A DNA stretch of 64,000 bases from Vreelandella venusta (GCF_007989605.1 NZ_BJUL01000007.1:124001-188000); one strand, 5' to 3'; counted from the first letter of the stretch, positions 27,798-37,280 are shown. The notes: generated by a model from the sequence alone, not told the origin. Made by a program: numbers and translations.

Positions 27798-28936
27798 CAC
27801 CAAGCCTCACCGATGGTTGTCCGTACACGCTGCCCCGGTAGATAGGAGGACAGCGGGACAGCAACGATTTGCCATTGATCGTTATCGGACGGCGCTCTTA
27901 CCAGCACGCGGTCATCGCGGTGGGACAACACATCGACCACGCTACGAGCCAGGGTACTGCTGCCCTCTTCAACCCACCAGATCGAGCCATCGACCGTCAG
28001 TGCCGATGCTGGGATGCTGAGGGTGTTTTCCTCTATGCGGCCTTGAAAGCTAGCTTTAACGAAGTCGCCTGCCAGAACAGCAGTCTCGGCACTTTGGAGA
28101 TCGAGATGCACGATATAGTGGCGTGTTGTAGCATCAAGATAGCCACCGCCCTCACGTATGTCTGCCTCGCCAATGGGCTGGCCCAGGTCGTTGTAGAGCA
28201 CTACTTTTTGCCCCTGGATAGGATGATCAAGCCGTTGCCAGTCGCTCTTACTGATACTGGCAGCCAGCTCATAGTGAGCATCACCTATCAGCCGAGCGAC
28301 CGGATCACCTGCCATTAGCATTTGCCCGGGGCTGACATAGCGCTCGACAATAAAGCCGCTATAGGGCGCTCGTACCACCGTTTGGTCGAGCTCCCGCTGC
28401 GCCATATCAACACGGGCTCTGGCAGCTTCAACCGCAGCATCGGCAATATGGCGTTGAGGAAGGTGCAGAGCCAAATCATTGGGCGGTTGTTCTCTGGCGC
28501 TTGCAAACTGCCGCCTGGCCACCTGGGTAGCGTACCCCGCCCGCTCCTGCTCCAGCTCCGCCTCACGGAGCAAACGCTCGGCATCAGCCCGTTCTGCCTG
28601 ATAGCGGGTATCGTCAATGACCACCAGTGGCTCTCCCTCACTAACGCGACTGCCAGCCAAAGCGCGGTCATGCACCCTAACAACAGCACCACTGACTTGC
28701 GCTTTCAGTTCGACTGTCCAACGTGACGTCACCTCGGTATAGGCTTCAATCTGCACAGGCTGCTCACCACGGCTGACTTGCTCTACGCTGACGAGTGGCG
28801 GAAGCGGTGCCTGGTTGCGTTGCTCAACCCCACTAGGGCTCTCAACCTCAGCAAGCAGCCCAGTGACAGCTAACAGGATGCCTATTGCCAGAAATAAGGC
28901 CAGAACGCGGCTGTTGAGCAGCCTTCTAAAACGCAT
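27797..28936 (-). CDS. RND efflux periplasmic adaptor (membrane fusion protein)
   Basis: This adaptor of about 379 residues has an N-terminal membrane anchor (LALFLAIGILLAVTGLLA) and split lipoyl halves (VELKAQVSGAVVRV and VVRAPYSGFIVERYV). These flank a helical hairpin rich in Ala, Glu and Arg, and a beta-barrel domain follows. The start at 28936 overlaps the end of the mipA-like gene by 11 bp, supporting coupled translation. It links the pump to the outer membrane. Confidence 0.9.
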   Translation of the reverse strand: MRFRRLLNSRVLALFLAIGILLAVTGLLAEVESPSGVEQRNQAPLPPLVSVEQVSRGEQPVQIEAYTEVTSRWTVELKAQVSGAVVRVHDRALAGSRVSEGEPLVVIDDTRYQAERADAERLLREAELEQERAGYATQVARRQFASAREQPPNDLALHLPQRHIADAAVEAARARVDMAQRELDQTVVRAPYSGFIVERYVSPGQMLMAGDPVARLIGDAHYELAASISKSDWQRLDHPIQGQKVVLYNDLGQPIGEADIREGGGYLDATTRHYIVHLDLQSAETAVLAGDFVKASFQGRIEENTLSIPASALTVDGSIWWVEEGSSTLARSVVDVLSHRDDRVLVRAPSDNDQWQIVAVPLSSYLPGQRVRTTIGEAW

Positions 28937-29684
28937 AGAGATAGCCTGCGCTGATAGACCACAGATGATCATTATCGACGATAGGACTATCGTGAACCTC
29001 GTCGGAAAAACGGCGCTGGCTAAAGTCAATCAACAGCCGGTGGGATTCGCCAAACGAACGGGATAGGCTAATACCGGCCTGATATTGATAGGCACCTTCA
29101 GGACGGTATGCAGGACGCCCCACCTTCGCATCATCAGCATCAACCCCAACGTAGTAGCGTGCTACCTGACTGCCCGCGTAGGTCAGTGAAACATGCGGCT
29201 CAATACGCCATTGCTGAAACTCAAGGGGATAACCGTAGCCAATTACGGCCGAGCCTCCCTTATGGTTGCCGGAGATATCCTGCCGGTAGCCTAATGTCAG
29301 GTAACCCAGTGAACCAAACCAGTCGACACTCACCGCGGCAGTGTAGATGTCGTCGAGTTTCTTCATATCCTTGAGCTCAGGACTGTTACCCCGCTCAACA
29401 TCGCCGAAGGCGTCATAACTAATCGCCGCGGACAAGGCCCAATTGTCTCCTCCCGCTAGATAGCTACCCAGTGAATAGTCACGAAAGAACCAGTTGTCCG
29501 ACTCCCACTCGATATAGGGCAGCAGACCTGCATTGTCCTTACCGCCCACGTAAAGGGACGGTTCCGTGTAGGCAATAAGCCCGATAGCAAAGGTGTCGGC
29601 GCTTTCTTGTTCCTGGCTGAAGGACCAGGGTGAATAGGTGGCCAGAATAGCCGTCGCCAGGGGAATGAGAGAACGAATCTTCAT
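28926..29684 (-). CDS. MipA/OmpV-family outer-membrane protein
   Basis: This 252-residue protein has a signal peptide (ATAILATYSPWSFSQEQ) followed by the beta-barrel pattern of MipA/OmpV, ending in the aromatic terminus GYLYAF expected for an outer-membrane barrel. It heads the operon that continues with adaptor, RND pump and hydrolase. It may form a pore or stabilise the envelope under the stress that induces the pump. Confidence 0.88.
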   Translation of the reverse strand: MKIRSLIPLATAILATYSPWSFSQEQESADTFAIGLIAYTEPSLYVGGKDNAGLLPYIEWESDNWFFRDYSLGSYLAGGDNWALSAAISYDAFGDVERGNSPELKDMKKLDDIYTAAVSVDWFGSLGYLTLGYRQDISGNHKGGSAVIGYGYPLEFQQWRIEPHVSLTYAGSQVARYYVGVDADDAKVGRPAYRPEGAYQYQAGISLSRSFGESHRLLIDFSQRRFSDEVHDSPIVDNDHLWSISAGYLYAF

Positions 29685-29765
29685 TGGGTTGACTCCGTTT
29701 TGAATCAGTAACTCAAGGTGAAGTGAGAGGCTGATGTTTGCGGAGTCGATTGTCAGACAGAGGGT

Positions 29766-29782
29766 ATTAAGCGGGTCTTAAG
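29766..29782 (-). promoter_or_regulatory. PmrA-like response-regulator box before the efflux operon
   Basis: On the minus strand the site reads CTTAAG-ACCCG-CTTAAT, a direct repeat at 11-bp spacing. It fits the PmrA/QseB-type consensus YTTAAK-N5-YTTAAK with one mismatch. It lies 82 bp upstream of the mipA-like start. A similar box precedes the response-regulator gene itself. Confidence 0.55.
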
Positions 29783-29806
29783 ATAGTTAGGTGGTAATGG
29801 CGATAA

Positions 29807-31102
29807 TTACCAGCGTAGGGTTACGCAAGCCCTCGGGTAGTCAAGTACGAACTCAAACTGCCAATCAAGCCGGTTGGCTATACGCTCAACCAACTGCAGG
29901 CCTAATCCGAAGCTAACCGTTTCAGATTTGCCAGCAGCATCTACGGGGTTTGAAATAACCAACGAGTTATCTGTAATCACTAGGGTAATCGTCCCACTAC
30001 TGGTGTGCTGGAAAGCATTACGGATCAAGTTGGCTAGTACAATGCGAAACAGATCATGTTCAATGTTGATACTGCTGGCCTGATCGTTAAGCGACACCTG
30101 AATATTTTTATTCTCAACTAAGTACTGCATATCCACCAACAGTTCGCTACACAATGCGCCTGGCCAGACGATGGACTTTCCAATAGGTCTGGAGGATGGG
30201 CGTGCCAGCCACAAAAGGGCTTCCGACAACAAAATCATATTGGCGCAGGCGCGACTAGCCCGCAACAGAGAAGGGAAATTAGGATCCTCAGGAGCCGTTC
30301 TCACTCCTAACGTATCCAGGGAGGCCTGAATAATCGCGAGGGGGGTTCTCAACTCGTGACTAGCATGGCGCAAAAACTGCTGCTCACGTTCGTTGTATTC
30401 TCTTACCTGTTGTAGTGTCGACAGCAGTTGATTGGCAATTTGGTTGAGTTCACTGATTGAGAACTGAACATCAATTTCACTGCCTGGATGCTGCTTAACC
30501 CGACTTGACCACTCCACGAGTAGCGCTAGAGGCTTCACGGCGCTCTTAAATAGCCAGGAGATAACCAAAAATAGCACCAGGCTAAATACTCCAGTCACCA
30601 GGCTAGCCTCGATCAATGCCTGCTTGAAAATAGCTTCGGCCAAGGCATCAATCTTGTCGGCCTCTTCAAACTCCAACAGGTAAAGGCCACCGGCCTGCTG
30701 TTCTTGAGACCGCTCTTGAGACCGCCCTTGTGACTGAACCTGCGAATAGAGCAAATAACCGTATTCACGAATACCCTGCTCATTAACCCGCTCTATTTCC
30801 AGCGGCTCCCGGGGTTGAGTTTTACTGCTAGAAAATAGCTGCCGGATCTCTAGGGGAATATCATCCCACTCCCGGTAGGCACTCACGTCACCTCGCTGCG
30901 GCAGTACAAAGTCGGGGTTGTTATTGGCCGCCTGCTGCAGCTTAATCGCATCAAGATGCATATAATACTTAGCCGCCTGACCCACCTGATAAAAGCTGAA
31001 AATAGTGACCAGCGCAATCTGCCCAATAAAGATGGCAATGGCCAAATACAGCAAGTGCTGTCGAGACTGGGCGGCTAAACTACGAACCGGATTGGAAGAC
31101 AT
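29807..31102 (-). CDS. Two-component sensor histidine kinase
   Basis: This 431-residue kinase has a first membrane helix at about 17-38, a periplasmic sensor region of about 130 residues and a second helix near 172-192. The H-box FLRHASHELRTPLAI and an ATPase domain with NLIRNAFQHT and FGLGLQLVERI follow. The sensor contains a Gln/Arg/Ser-rich stretch (QSQGRSQERSQEQQ) from a short DNA repeat. The ATG shares a base with the regulator stop codon. Its signal is unknown; the target is probably the adjacent efflux operon. Confidence 0.9.
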   Translation of the reverse strand: MSSNPVRSLAAQSRQHLLYLAIAIFIGQIALVTIFSFYQVGQAAKYYMHLDAIKLQQAANNNPDFVLPQRGDVSAYREWDDIPLEIRQLFSSSKTQPREPLEIERVNEQGIREYGYLLYSQVQSQGRSQERSQEQQAGGLYLLEFEEADKIDALAEAIFKQALIEASLVTGVFSLVLFLVISWLFKSAVKPLALLVEWSSRVKQHPGSEIDVQFSISELNQIANQLLSTLQQVREYNEREQQFLRHASHELRTPLAIIQASLDTLGVRTAPEDPNFPSLLRASRACANMILLSEALLWLARPSSRPIGKSIVWPGALCSELLVDMQYLVENKNIQVSLNDQASSINIEHDLFRIVLANLIRNAFQHTSSGTITLVITDNSLVISNPVDAAGKSETVSFGLGLQLVERIANRLDWQFEFVLDYPRACVTLRW

Positions 31103-31773
31103 CAGCGCGTCTCCACAAACAGCGACAGCCCAACCCCGACATGGGTATGAATAAGGAGCTGTTCAAAAGGTTTATCAACCACTTTACGCAGTTGGTGTAA
31201 GTGCACGTTGACGGTTCCCTCCTCCACCTCCTCACCTGGCCAGACATGCTCCACAATTTCGTTTCTCGAAACCACAGCGGGCGATCGACGGGCAAGCAAT
31301 AACAGAATTTTCCAGCTGGTCGGCGTCAGTTTCAGCTCCTGATCAGCACGAATGGCCCGGTGCTCTTTTGGATAGATCCTAAGATCAGCAATCCGTATAC
31401 ATTCACGCTCGGGATGGCGACGACGGTACAGCGCATTCAGTCGAGCCAAGAGTAGCGGCATCGTGCAAGGCTTGATGACATAGTCATCGACACCGGCATT
31501 AAACCCCTCCATTTGATCGCCTTCCATATCGCAAGCGGTCAGCATTAGTATCGGCGTATCAACACCATTAGCCCTCAATTGCCGACAAACATCGATGCCC
31601 TGCACCTTCGGCAGCATGTTATCCAGGACCAAACCGTCATAATGCTGCTGGGATGCCAGAGTAATACCGCTGGCCCCAGTATAGGCAAAGTCGCATTCGA
31701 CACGGTGCAATTCCAGGTACTCGGAAATAGCCAGTGCCAAGTCCCGGTCATCTTCAATGATTAATATTTTCAT
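31102..31773 (-). CDS. OmpR/PhoB-family response regulator
   Basis: This 223-residue regulator has a receiver domain with the acidic pocket EDD (7-9), phospho-acceptor Asp51 in LVLDNMLP and Lys in VIKP. A C-terminal winged HTH (TPTSWKILLLLARRSPAVVS, VNVHLHQLRKVVD) follows. It is coupled to the kinase gene. Boxes of the PmrA type lie before this gene and before the efflux operon, which suggests autoregulation and direct control of the pump. Confidence 0.92.
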   Translation of the reverse strand: MKILIIEDDRDLALAISEYLELHRVECDFAYTGASGITLASQQHYDGLVLDNMLPKVQGIDVCRQLRANGVDTPILMLTACDMEGDQMEGFNAGVDDYVIKPCTMPLLLARLNALYRRRHPERECIRIADLRIYPKEHRAIRADQELKLTPTSWKILLLLARRSPAVVSRNEIVEHVWPGEEVEEGTVNVHLHQLRKVVDKPFEQLLIHTHVGVGLSLFVETR

Positions 31774-31819
31774 GGCGGCCGACTACGCGGAAAAGAATAA
31801 TTAGCTTAAATGGAAATGC

Positions 31820-31836
31820 CTTAATATTACATTAAG
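31820..31836 (-). promoter_or_regulatory. PmrA-like box before the response-regulator gene
   Basis: On the minus strand: CTTAAT-GTAAT-ATTAAG, again YTTAAK-N5-YTTAAK with one mismatch, 47 bp upstream of the regulator ATG. This is consistent with autoregulation. Confidence 0.5.
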
Positions 31837-32004
31837 ACTGCCGTTTTTTAGCCGTGCGCATAATCGTCGCTTCACCGCCTTAGTTTGCCGTCGCCCATGA
31901 ATGCTATGTGGCCGAAATTGACCGCTTTTAGACCGCGCAAGGTATCGTTAGCTGAGATGGGAGTAGCTAATCTGTAGCCTCACTTCAACACGATGAGATT
32001 AGCC

Positions 32005-32571
32005 ATGACTCAGCCTAAAACCGCACTGCTATTAATTGACGTTCAAGCGTCCTTTCCCGCCCGCGACTATTGGGTAGAATCACTAGCGCAAGCATGGCGC
32101 CCCAAGCAGCGGGCGATGCTAGATGCGGCGCAGTCAAATAACATACCTGTTGTGCGCGTTTTTCATGAAGAGCCTGGTAGCCAAGGCGCTTTTGACCCCG
32201 CTAATGGCCTAATTCGCCCGCTTGATGGTTTTGACGATGAAGCGGCAGTGACCTTCCATAAACGTGTTCATAATGCATTCAGCGATACTGAGCTTGAAAA
32301 TTGGTTACGCGAACGCGGCATTACGCAACTTGCGATTAGCGGTATTCGTACAGAACAGTGCTGCGAGACAACCACCCGGATAGCATCAGATTTAGGTTTT
32401 AGCGTTGATTTTGTCAGCGATGCAACGCTGACGTTCCCTATGACGCGTAACGGCATTACATGGTCAGCCGATGATATTAAGGCACGTACCGAACTGGTAC
32501 TTGAAGACCGTTTTGCGCGTATTATCAGTACACAAGACTTGATCAATGAGTGGCAAAACACGCGTGAGTAA
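32005..32571 (+). CDS. Isochorismatase-family cysteine hydrolase
   Basis: This 188-residue enzyme has the catalytic Asp in LLLIDVQASF, Lys in HKRVHNAF and Cys in RTEQCCETTTR, the triad of the isochorismatase/nicotinamidase superfamily. The substrate may be a cyclic amide or a hydroxamate-like compound. The ATG at 32005 is preferred; an in-frame ATG at 31993 adds four residues. Its 3' end overlaps the GlxA-type regulator gene by 26 bp, so the two are an operon. Confidence 0.85.
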   Translation: MTQPKTALLLIDVQASFPARDYWVESLAQAWRPKQRAMLDAAQSNNIPVVRVFHEEPGSQGAFDPANGLIRPLDGFDDEAAVTFHKRVHNAFSDTELENWLRERGITQLAISGIRTEQCCETTTRIASDLGFSVDFVSDATLTFPMTRNGITWSADDIKARTELVLEDRFARIISTQDLINEWQNTRE

Positions 32572-33571
32572 AGAGCAACAAAACAGTCAACCGCTCTCCC
32601 AAAGAGCCAACACCCTGCGGATTGCGGTATTGATGATGCCTGGCCAAGTGCCGCTTGACTTGGTCGGGCCTCTTCAAGTCTTACAATGTGCCGACCGGCT
32701 ATCAATCGATGTTGAGGTTTGCTATGTCGGCCCAAAAACCGCTATGCCGTGGTTAGGGCCGCTGACGCTTAGTGGCATTGACCCGTTACCCGAACAGCTG
32801 CCGCCTCAACAGCTACTGCTAATTCCAGGACAGTATCGCAATAGTGTTGAGCCATTGGCGCAGCAAGAGTGTGTTAGTTGGCTTAAGGCAAACGCATGCT
32901 ATGCGGACACACTGATGACGGTTTGCTCCGGCACGCTATTACTGGCTGACGCAGGCTTGCTGGAGGGGCGACGCTGCACGACGCATCACACATTAATCGA
33001 GCAGTTACAGGCTAAAGCGCCTAAGGCCAAGGTGCAAAGCGATTGTATTTTTATTGAAGATGGCCGCTATTTAACCAGCGCTGGGATTTCAACCGGTATA
33101 GATACCATGCTGTACTGGCTAACCCGCGCTTGCGGTCATTCATTGGCGCTAGCGGTAGCGCGAGAGATGGTGCTATACCTTCGCCGCAGCGGCCAGGAGC
33201 CTCAGCTGGGAGCTTGGCTTGAGGGCCGCAATCATGTGGATGAACGGCTGCATCGCGTTCAAGATGCAATATGTGCCGCCCCCTCGCAAACCTGGCGTAT
33301 TGAAACATTAGCGACTCAAGCAGCTATGAGTGAGCGCCATTTCCGGCGCCGATTCAAAAGTCTCACCGGCATGCTGGTGGGAGACTACATTATCGGGTTG
33401 CGCCTGCAACGCGCTAAAACGTTAATGACCGAGACGCCATGGACGCTGGCAAGGGTGGCCGAAGCATCCGGTTTCGGTGATGAGCGGCAGCTAAGGCGTA
33501 TCTGGGCTCGCCATGAGAAAGTACCACCGAGTGTATGGCGCCGCGCCAGTTCTCAAAAGCTGCTGGATTAA
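32546..33571 (+). CDS. GlxA-type regulator (DJ-1/PfpI domain plus AraC HTH)
   Basis: This 341-residue regulator has an N-terminal DJ-1/PfpI-like domain (ALLEVCSGT-like block MTVCSGTLLLADAGL) and a C-terminal AraC HTH (AAMSERHFRRRFKSLTG, GFGDERQLRRIWARH). Such regulators control nitrogenous-compound catabolism in several proteobacteria. It overlaps the isochorismatase-like gene and probably regulates it. A GTG at 32564 is a weaker alternative start. Confidence 0.85.
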   Translation: MSGKTRVSKEQQNSQPLSQRANTLRIAVLMMPGQVPLDLVGPLQVLQCADRLSIDVEVCYVGPKTAMPWLGPLTLSGIDPLPEQLPPQQLLLIPGQYRNSVEPLAQQECVSWLKANACYADTLMTVCSGTLLLADAGLLEGRRCTTHHTLIEQLQAKAPKAKVQSDCIFIEDGRYLTSAGISTGIDTMLYWLTRACGHSLALAVAREMVLYLRRSGQEPQLGAWLEGRNHVDERLHRVQDAICAAPSQTWRIETLATQAAMSERHFRRRFKSLTGMLVGDYIIGLRLQRAKTLMTETPWTLARVAEASGFGDERQLRRIWARHEKVPPSVWRRASSQKLLD

Positions 33572-33616
33572 GCCAATACGAGCTACCATTAGGAAAACAT
33601 ATTGCGGGTTGACCCC

Positions 33617-34420
33617 ATGACCGATCTTATCCTGCCAAGCCACGCTAACTACCTCAATTTTCGGCATCGCCTACCTGATAAGCGTTTAGCCCCGTGGGTA
33701 CAGTGTCTTTGGTCAATGGGAGGCTCAGGGGATGTTACTGACCCCAAAACCGAAAAATTTTATCCCGATGCTGGCGCTAGTCTCAGTATCAAGCTAGCTA
33801 GTTCTCACCCCATCATTACGCTCTGTTTTAACAGGCGAACGCTAATAGAAACACTCGACGCCCAAACTCCCTGTCTGGGGATTCGCTTTAAAGCAACAGG
33901 CGTTCACTGCCTGTTAGGCTTACTACCCGAAGCATTCGCAGATAAACCGCAGCGCTTAGATAACGAACTTGAAACACCGGCGTTACAAGGGTTAATGTCC
34001 GTGGCGGAGCACCTCTACCGCCTGGACGCACAGCAGGGTTTACGCCTGTTAGAAACATGGTTGTTACACCGGCTAAAGAGCCAGTCACTGGTCAATAGCC
34101 GCACCCTCAGGATTGTTCAAGCGATTGGGGAACTAAAGCATCCCCCTCAACAGTTAGGTGCCACACTAGGGGTGACTAGGCGAACCCTGGAACGCAAATT
34201 AAAGCGCGAGGTGGGCGTTACGCCAGGCCAATTAGTCGCCTATGCCCGACTAGACCGCGCCCGTCATAGGCTACTTGAAACCACGCTGCCCCTAGCGGAA
34301 ATAGCGCTGCAATGCGGCTACTATGACCAAGCTCACTTCACTCATGCCTTTCAATCACTCGCCTATGAAACGCCCGCCGCCTATCGCAAGCGTAAACTGT
34401 CGCAAATTTACAAGGCGTAA
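33617..34420 (+). CDS. AraC-family transcriptional regulator
   Basis: This 267-residue regulator has an N-terminal DUF6597-like/cupin-type region (LAPWVQCLWSM, FYPDAGASLSIKL) and a C-terminal HTH (LGVTRRTLERKLKREVG, CGYYDQAHFTHAFQSL). The effector is unknown. The ATG at 33617 is preferred over a TTG at 33602. It lies 45 bp downstream of the GlxA-type gene on the same strand and ahead of a carboxymuconolactone-decarboxylase-like gene that it may control. Confidence 0.82.
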   Translation: MTDLILPSHANYLNFRHRLPDKRLAPWVQCLWSMGGSGDVTDPKTEKFYPDAGASLSIKLASSHPIITLCFNRRTLIETLDAQTPCLGIRFKATGVHCLLGLLPEAFADKPQRLDNELETPALQGLMSVAEHLYRLDAQQGLRLLETWLLHRLKSQSLVNSRTLRIVQAIGELKHPPQQLGATLGVTRRTLERKLKREVGVTPGQLVAYARLDRARHRLLETTLPLAEIALQCGYYDQAHFTHAFQSLAYETPAAYRKRKLSQIYKA

Positions 34421-34472
34421 AAAAGCCTCGACGTTAAGCTGAGCCCTCAACTTACGCATTGAGGTCATCCAT

Positions 34473-34931
34473 ATGTCGACTCGTCTCTCTCAGCAGTCTG
34501 TGTATCGCCTTGTCCCACGCCTAGCTAAAAACCTGATTGCATTAGGCAACGTTGCGGAAGATTCAACGCTTAATCGCACCATTGTTCACTTAGTCAACCT
34601 GCGTGTTTCGCAAATAAACCACTGCTGCTTTTGCCAGCACATGCATTCTCAAGAGGCCAGAGACGACGGCGAGCATCAAGTTCGCCTAGACGTGTTACCG
34701 GCCTGGCGGGAAGCTTCCTGCTTTAGCACACAAGAACGTGCCGCACTCGCCTGGGCTGAAGCACTCACACTCATCAGTCAACAGCCCTCCATCAGCGACG
34801 ACACCTATCAAAACGCATTAACTGCCTTTGGTGAGCAGGGGCTAGTTGATCTAACTGCGATTATTGTGCAAATCAACAGCTGGAATCGGATATCGGTGGG
34901 CTTTCAGTTTGCCCCGGACATTCGTATCTAA
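34473..34931 (+). CDS. Carboxymuconolactone decarboxylase/AhpD-like protein
   Basis: This 152-residue protein carries the AhpD-type redox motif CCFCQHMH near residue 50, with the downstream Glu/Trp pattern ALAWAEALT. Proteins of this family reduce hydroperoxides or act as lactone decarboxylases; the CxxC-xxxH form favours a peroxidase-like role. It follows an AraC-type regulator gene by 52 bp. Confidence 0.85.
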   Translation: MSTRLSQQSVYRLVPRLAKNLIALGNVAEDSTLNRTIVHLVNLRVSQINHCCFCQHMHSQEARDDGEHQVRLDVLPAWREASCFSTQERAALAWAEALTLISQQPSISDDTYQNALTAFGEQGLVDLTAIIVQINSWNRISVGFQFAPDIRI

Positions 34932-34976
34932 GCCATCTTGGATACCTGACAATAAAACTTGAGATGGGTGAATGGA

Positions 34977-35183
34977 ATGAACAGTGTGACGAAACAGCGT
35001 CAACGACTTCCCAACTTTCTGGGTCTCTTATCCAGTCTATGTTTTTTCTTTGGCAGTCTTTTATTCCTACCGTCAGGCGCTATTTATGCAACCGTAGGCG
35101 TATGGTGTTTTGTGATGGGCTCACTCATCATGTTTATTATTTACGCAATGAGTATTAGAAATATGGGTAAAAAGCACGTCTAG
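34977..35183 (+). CDS. YrhK-like small membrane protein
   Basis: This 68-residue protein has two hydrophobic helices (LGLLSSLCFFFGSLLFL and VGVWCFVMGSLIMFIIY), the layout of the YrhK domain. Function is unknown. The ATG at 34977 is preferred over a GTG at 34968 and a TTG at 34959. It lies 45 bp after the AhpD-like gene. Confidence 0.65.
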   Translation: MNSVTKQRQRLPNFLGLLSSLCFFFGSLLFLPSGAIYATVGVWCFVMGSLIMFIIYAMSIRNMGKKHV

Positions 35184-35308
35184 TTGAGCCAACAGCTAAC
35201 CTTGATGTAGCCGCTGGGTTGTCAACTACCTAGCGGCTCTAGAAGGCAATGCCCTCTACGCAATATCAATGTCGCTAGCGCATTCGCTTTCAGCATCCAG
35301 TAGAGCCA

Positions 35309-35860
35309 TCAAGCACTTGGCGAGTTCGCAATAGTGCAGTGTAAAGAGCACCACTGCTGCAGCGTTAGTCGGTACAACCTCACTGGGCGAGCGTAGAATT
35401 CGATCGTATCAAACTGACTAAACCCTGCCTTCTCTGCGACTTTGAGTGATGCACCATTATCAGGCTCAATAACAGCGACCACGGAAGCAAGTTGCTTTTG
35501 ACTGAATGCCACACTGAGTACCGCTTGCACTGCTTCAGTCGCCAAGCCCATGCCCCAGTATTGTTTAGCCAGCCGATAACCTAGCCCAATTTCTTCTACA
35601 CCATTAACCTCTTCGGGGCTAACACCGCAAAAGCCAATAAGCTTATCGGCTCCCTTCTCAACCAAAGCCCACGGCCCAATACGGTGAGATAAATAGCGCT
35701 CCAAACACCAATCGATAAATCGCCGCGTTGCGGCTGCATCACAAACGCCTCGGATCGAGTGCTTCATGACGTCAGGATCACTGAGGATCTTGGTCAATTC
35801 GGGAACATCGTTTAAGGACAGCGTTCGTATAACCAGACGCTGCGTTTCACAAATTTGCAC
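35309..35860 (-). CDS. GNAT acetyltransferase (RimJ/RimL-like)
   Basis: This 183-residue protein has the pattern ETQRLVIRTLSLNDVPEL and YWGMGLATEAVQAVLSVAF, typical of the RimJ/RimL branch that acetylates N-termini or small amines. The start is a GTG at 35860 with AAGGAG six bases upstream; an upstream TTG has no site. The substrate is unknown. Confidence 0.83.
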   Translation of the reverse strand: MQICETQRLVIRTLSLNDVPELTKILSDPDVMKHSIRGVCDAAATRRFIDWCLERYLSHRIGPWALVEKGADKLIGFCGVSPEEVNGVEEIGLGYRLAKQYWGMGLATEAVQAVLSVAFSQKQLASVVAVIEPDNGASLKVAEKAGFSQFDTIEFYARPVRLYRLTLQQWCSLHCTIANSPSA

Positions 35861-35927
35861 CGTTTTCTCCTTGTGCACGATGCCCAAAGCCGCTGTTGCT
35901 GCGGTACTGCTTAGGCAGCGCTGAAAA

Positions 35928-36485
35928 TCAGCTTACCTTGTACTTCGTTTGAATAAAATTGTTTGGGAATGCGATCGCTTCGGCCTCTTCAAGCCTAATC
36001 TGTTGGTTAAGGCTTCCAAACAGATCGATACCGCCACCTAAAAGAATAGGTGCTTTTGTGATGGTCATTTCATCAATTAGCCCAAGATTGAGAAACGAAG
36101 TTATGGTTGAACCGCCATCTATATAGGCATGTTTAAATCCTTTACTTGCCAGCTCAGCCATTAAGTCTTGAATCTCACCAGCGTACATTTCCACTTTGCC
36201 TTGCAAGTTTTCAGGAGGTTCGCTGACTGAATGACTAAGCACAACGATATGAAGGTCACCATAGGGCCATTGGTCAGGCGCTAAATTCATCCCCGAGATA
36301 ACGTCCATGCACTTACGCCCCATCACCATACAATCAACGGAGTCAATAAAGCTCTGAAAGCCCATATCGGGGTTCTCACGCATATCTGCCTCTAAGTTGC
36401 CAGCGGTATGAAGCCAGTCAACGCCACCGTCTGCGGTCGCAATATATCCGTCAGCACTTGTTGCTATATAAACAGAACACTTCAT
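35928..36485 (-). CDS. Dihydrofolate-reductase-like (RibD C-terminal) protein
   Basis: This 185-residue protein matches the RibD-C/DHFR-like fold (VYIATSADGYIATADGGVDWL, MVMGRKCMDVISG, AYIDGGSTITSFLN). Family members are NADPH-dependent reductases of pteridine- or riboflavin-like substrates, and many are unassigned. GGAG lies six bases before the ATG at 36485. It is 15 bp downstream of the alpha/beta hydrolase gene on the same strand. Confidence 0.85.
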   Translation of the reverse strand: MKCSVYIATSADGYIATADGGVDWLHTAGNLEADMRENPDMGFQSFIDSVDCMVMGRKCMDVISGMNLAPDQWPYGDLHIVVLSHSVSEPPENLQGKVEMYAGEIQDLMAELASKGFKHAYIDGGSTITSFLNLGLIDEMTITKAPILLGGGIDLFGSLNQQIRLEEAEAIAFPNNFIQTKYKVS

Positions 36486-36500
36486 CAACATCTCCGTAAT

Positions 36501-37280
36501 TTACAAACCATGACCAAGTGCCAACTTAATGTGCGTAGAGAACTTTTCGGGACTTTCTTGGGGTAACATATGCCCCTCGCCAGCAACTTCGTTAATCACA
36601 GAGTTGGCTAACAAATGAGCGGTTTGTTGAGCAATAAGTCTAAACATATCACGCGTTTCCGCCCCATAACCTATAACGATTGGAGCACTGATTTTGGAGA
36701 CCAACTCAGCGTTTATGGCTGGTTGCTCTTGTTGATTCAGTTGATGGGTTAACGTGTACGCTTTAGATATCTGCAGCGCTTGGATACTTTCGTCCTGAGT
36801 AGAAAAATACCCTTCTCTATTGCCTGAACCGTCAATTAAGCGCTCAACCGCTAATTGCATATTTCCAGCATGAAAATTTTCAAAAACCGGACTAAACATG
36901 GCGCTGGCATCCGACTGCCAAACCTCCATTTTCTCTCCTTGTAAACAGCCTGGATAACCAGGCTCGTACAGGAACACGTTAGACAACGCTAAATCATGTG
37001 TCACCAACATATTAATGATGACATCCGCCCCGTAAGACCAACCAACAATATTAATGGGTTTATCTTTAGGCAAGTTCGACAGCAGTTCAGCTAAATCATT
37101 GGCATGCGTATTTAGACCAAAACCACCTGAACAAGGCTCGCCAAAGTGCCTCAAAGTAACAGAAATCACCTCATAGTCAGCTTTCAGGTATTCAATATGA
37201 GGAAGCCACATAGCGCCATCGGTGAGCGCCCCATGAACCAGTACTAAGTAGTCACCGGTTCCCTCTTGAAAAGAGTCCAT
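36501..37280 (-). CDS. Alpha/beta hydrolase
   Basis: This 259-residue hydrolase has the HG oxyanion motif in LVLVHGALTDGAMW, the nucleophile elbow GWSYGADV and a final catalytic His in GEGHMLPQES. It resembles salicylate-esterase/EstC-like small esterases. The ATG at 37280 has AGGA nine bases upstream; the frame is open for 35 codons more. It lies in a minus-strand run with the DHFR-like gene. Confidence 0.82.
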   Translation of the reverse strand: MDSFQEGTGDYLVLVHGALTDGAMWLPHIEYLKADYEVISVTLRHFGEPCSGGFGLNTHANDLAELLSNLPKDKPINIVGWSYGADVIINMLVTHDLALSNVFLYEPGYPGCLQGEKMEVWQSDASAMFSPVFENFHAGNMQLAVERLIDGSGNREGYFSTQDESIQALQISKAYTLTHQLNQQEQPAINAELVSKISAPIVIGYGAETRDMFRLIAQQTAHLLANSVINEVAGEGHMLPQESPEKFSTHIKLALGHGL

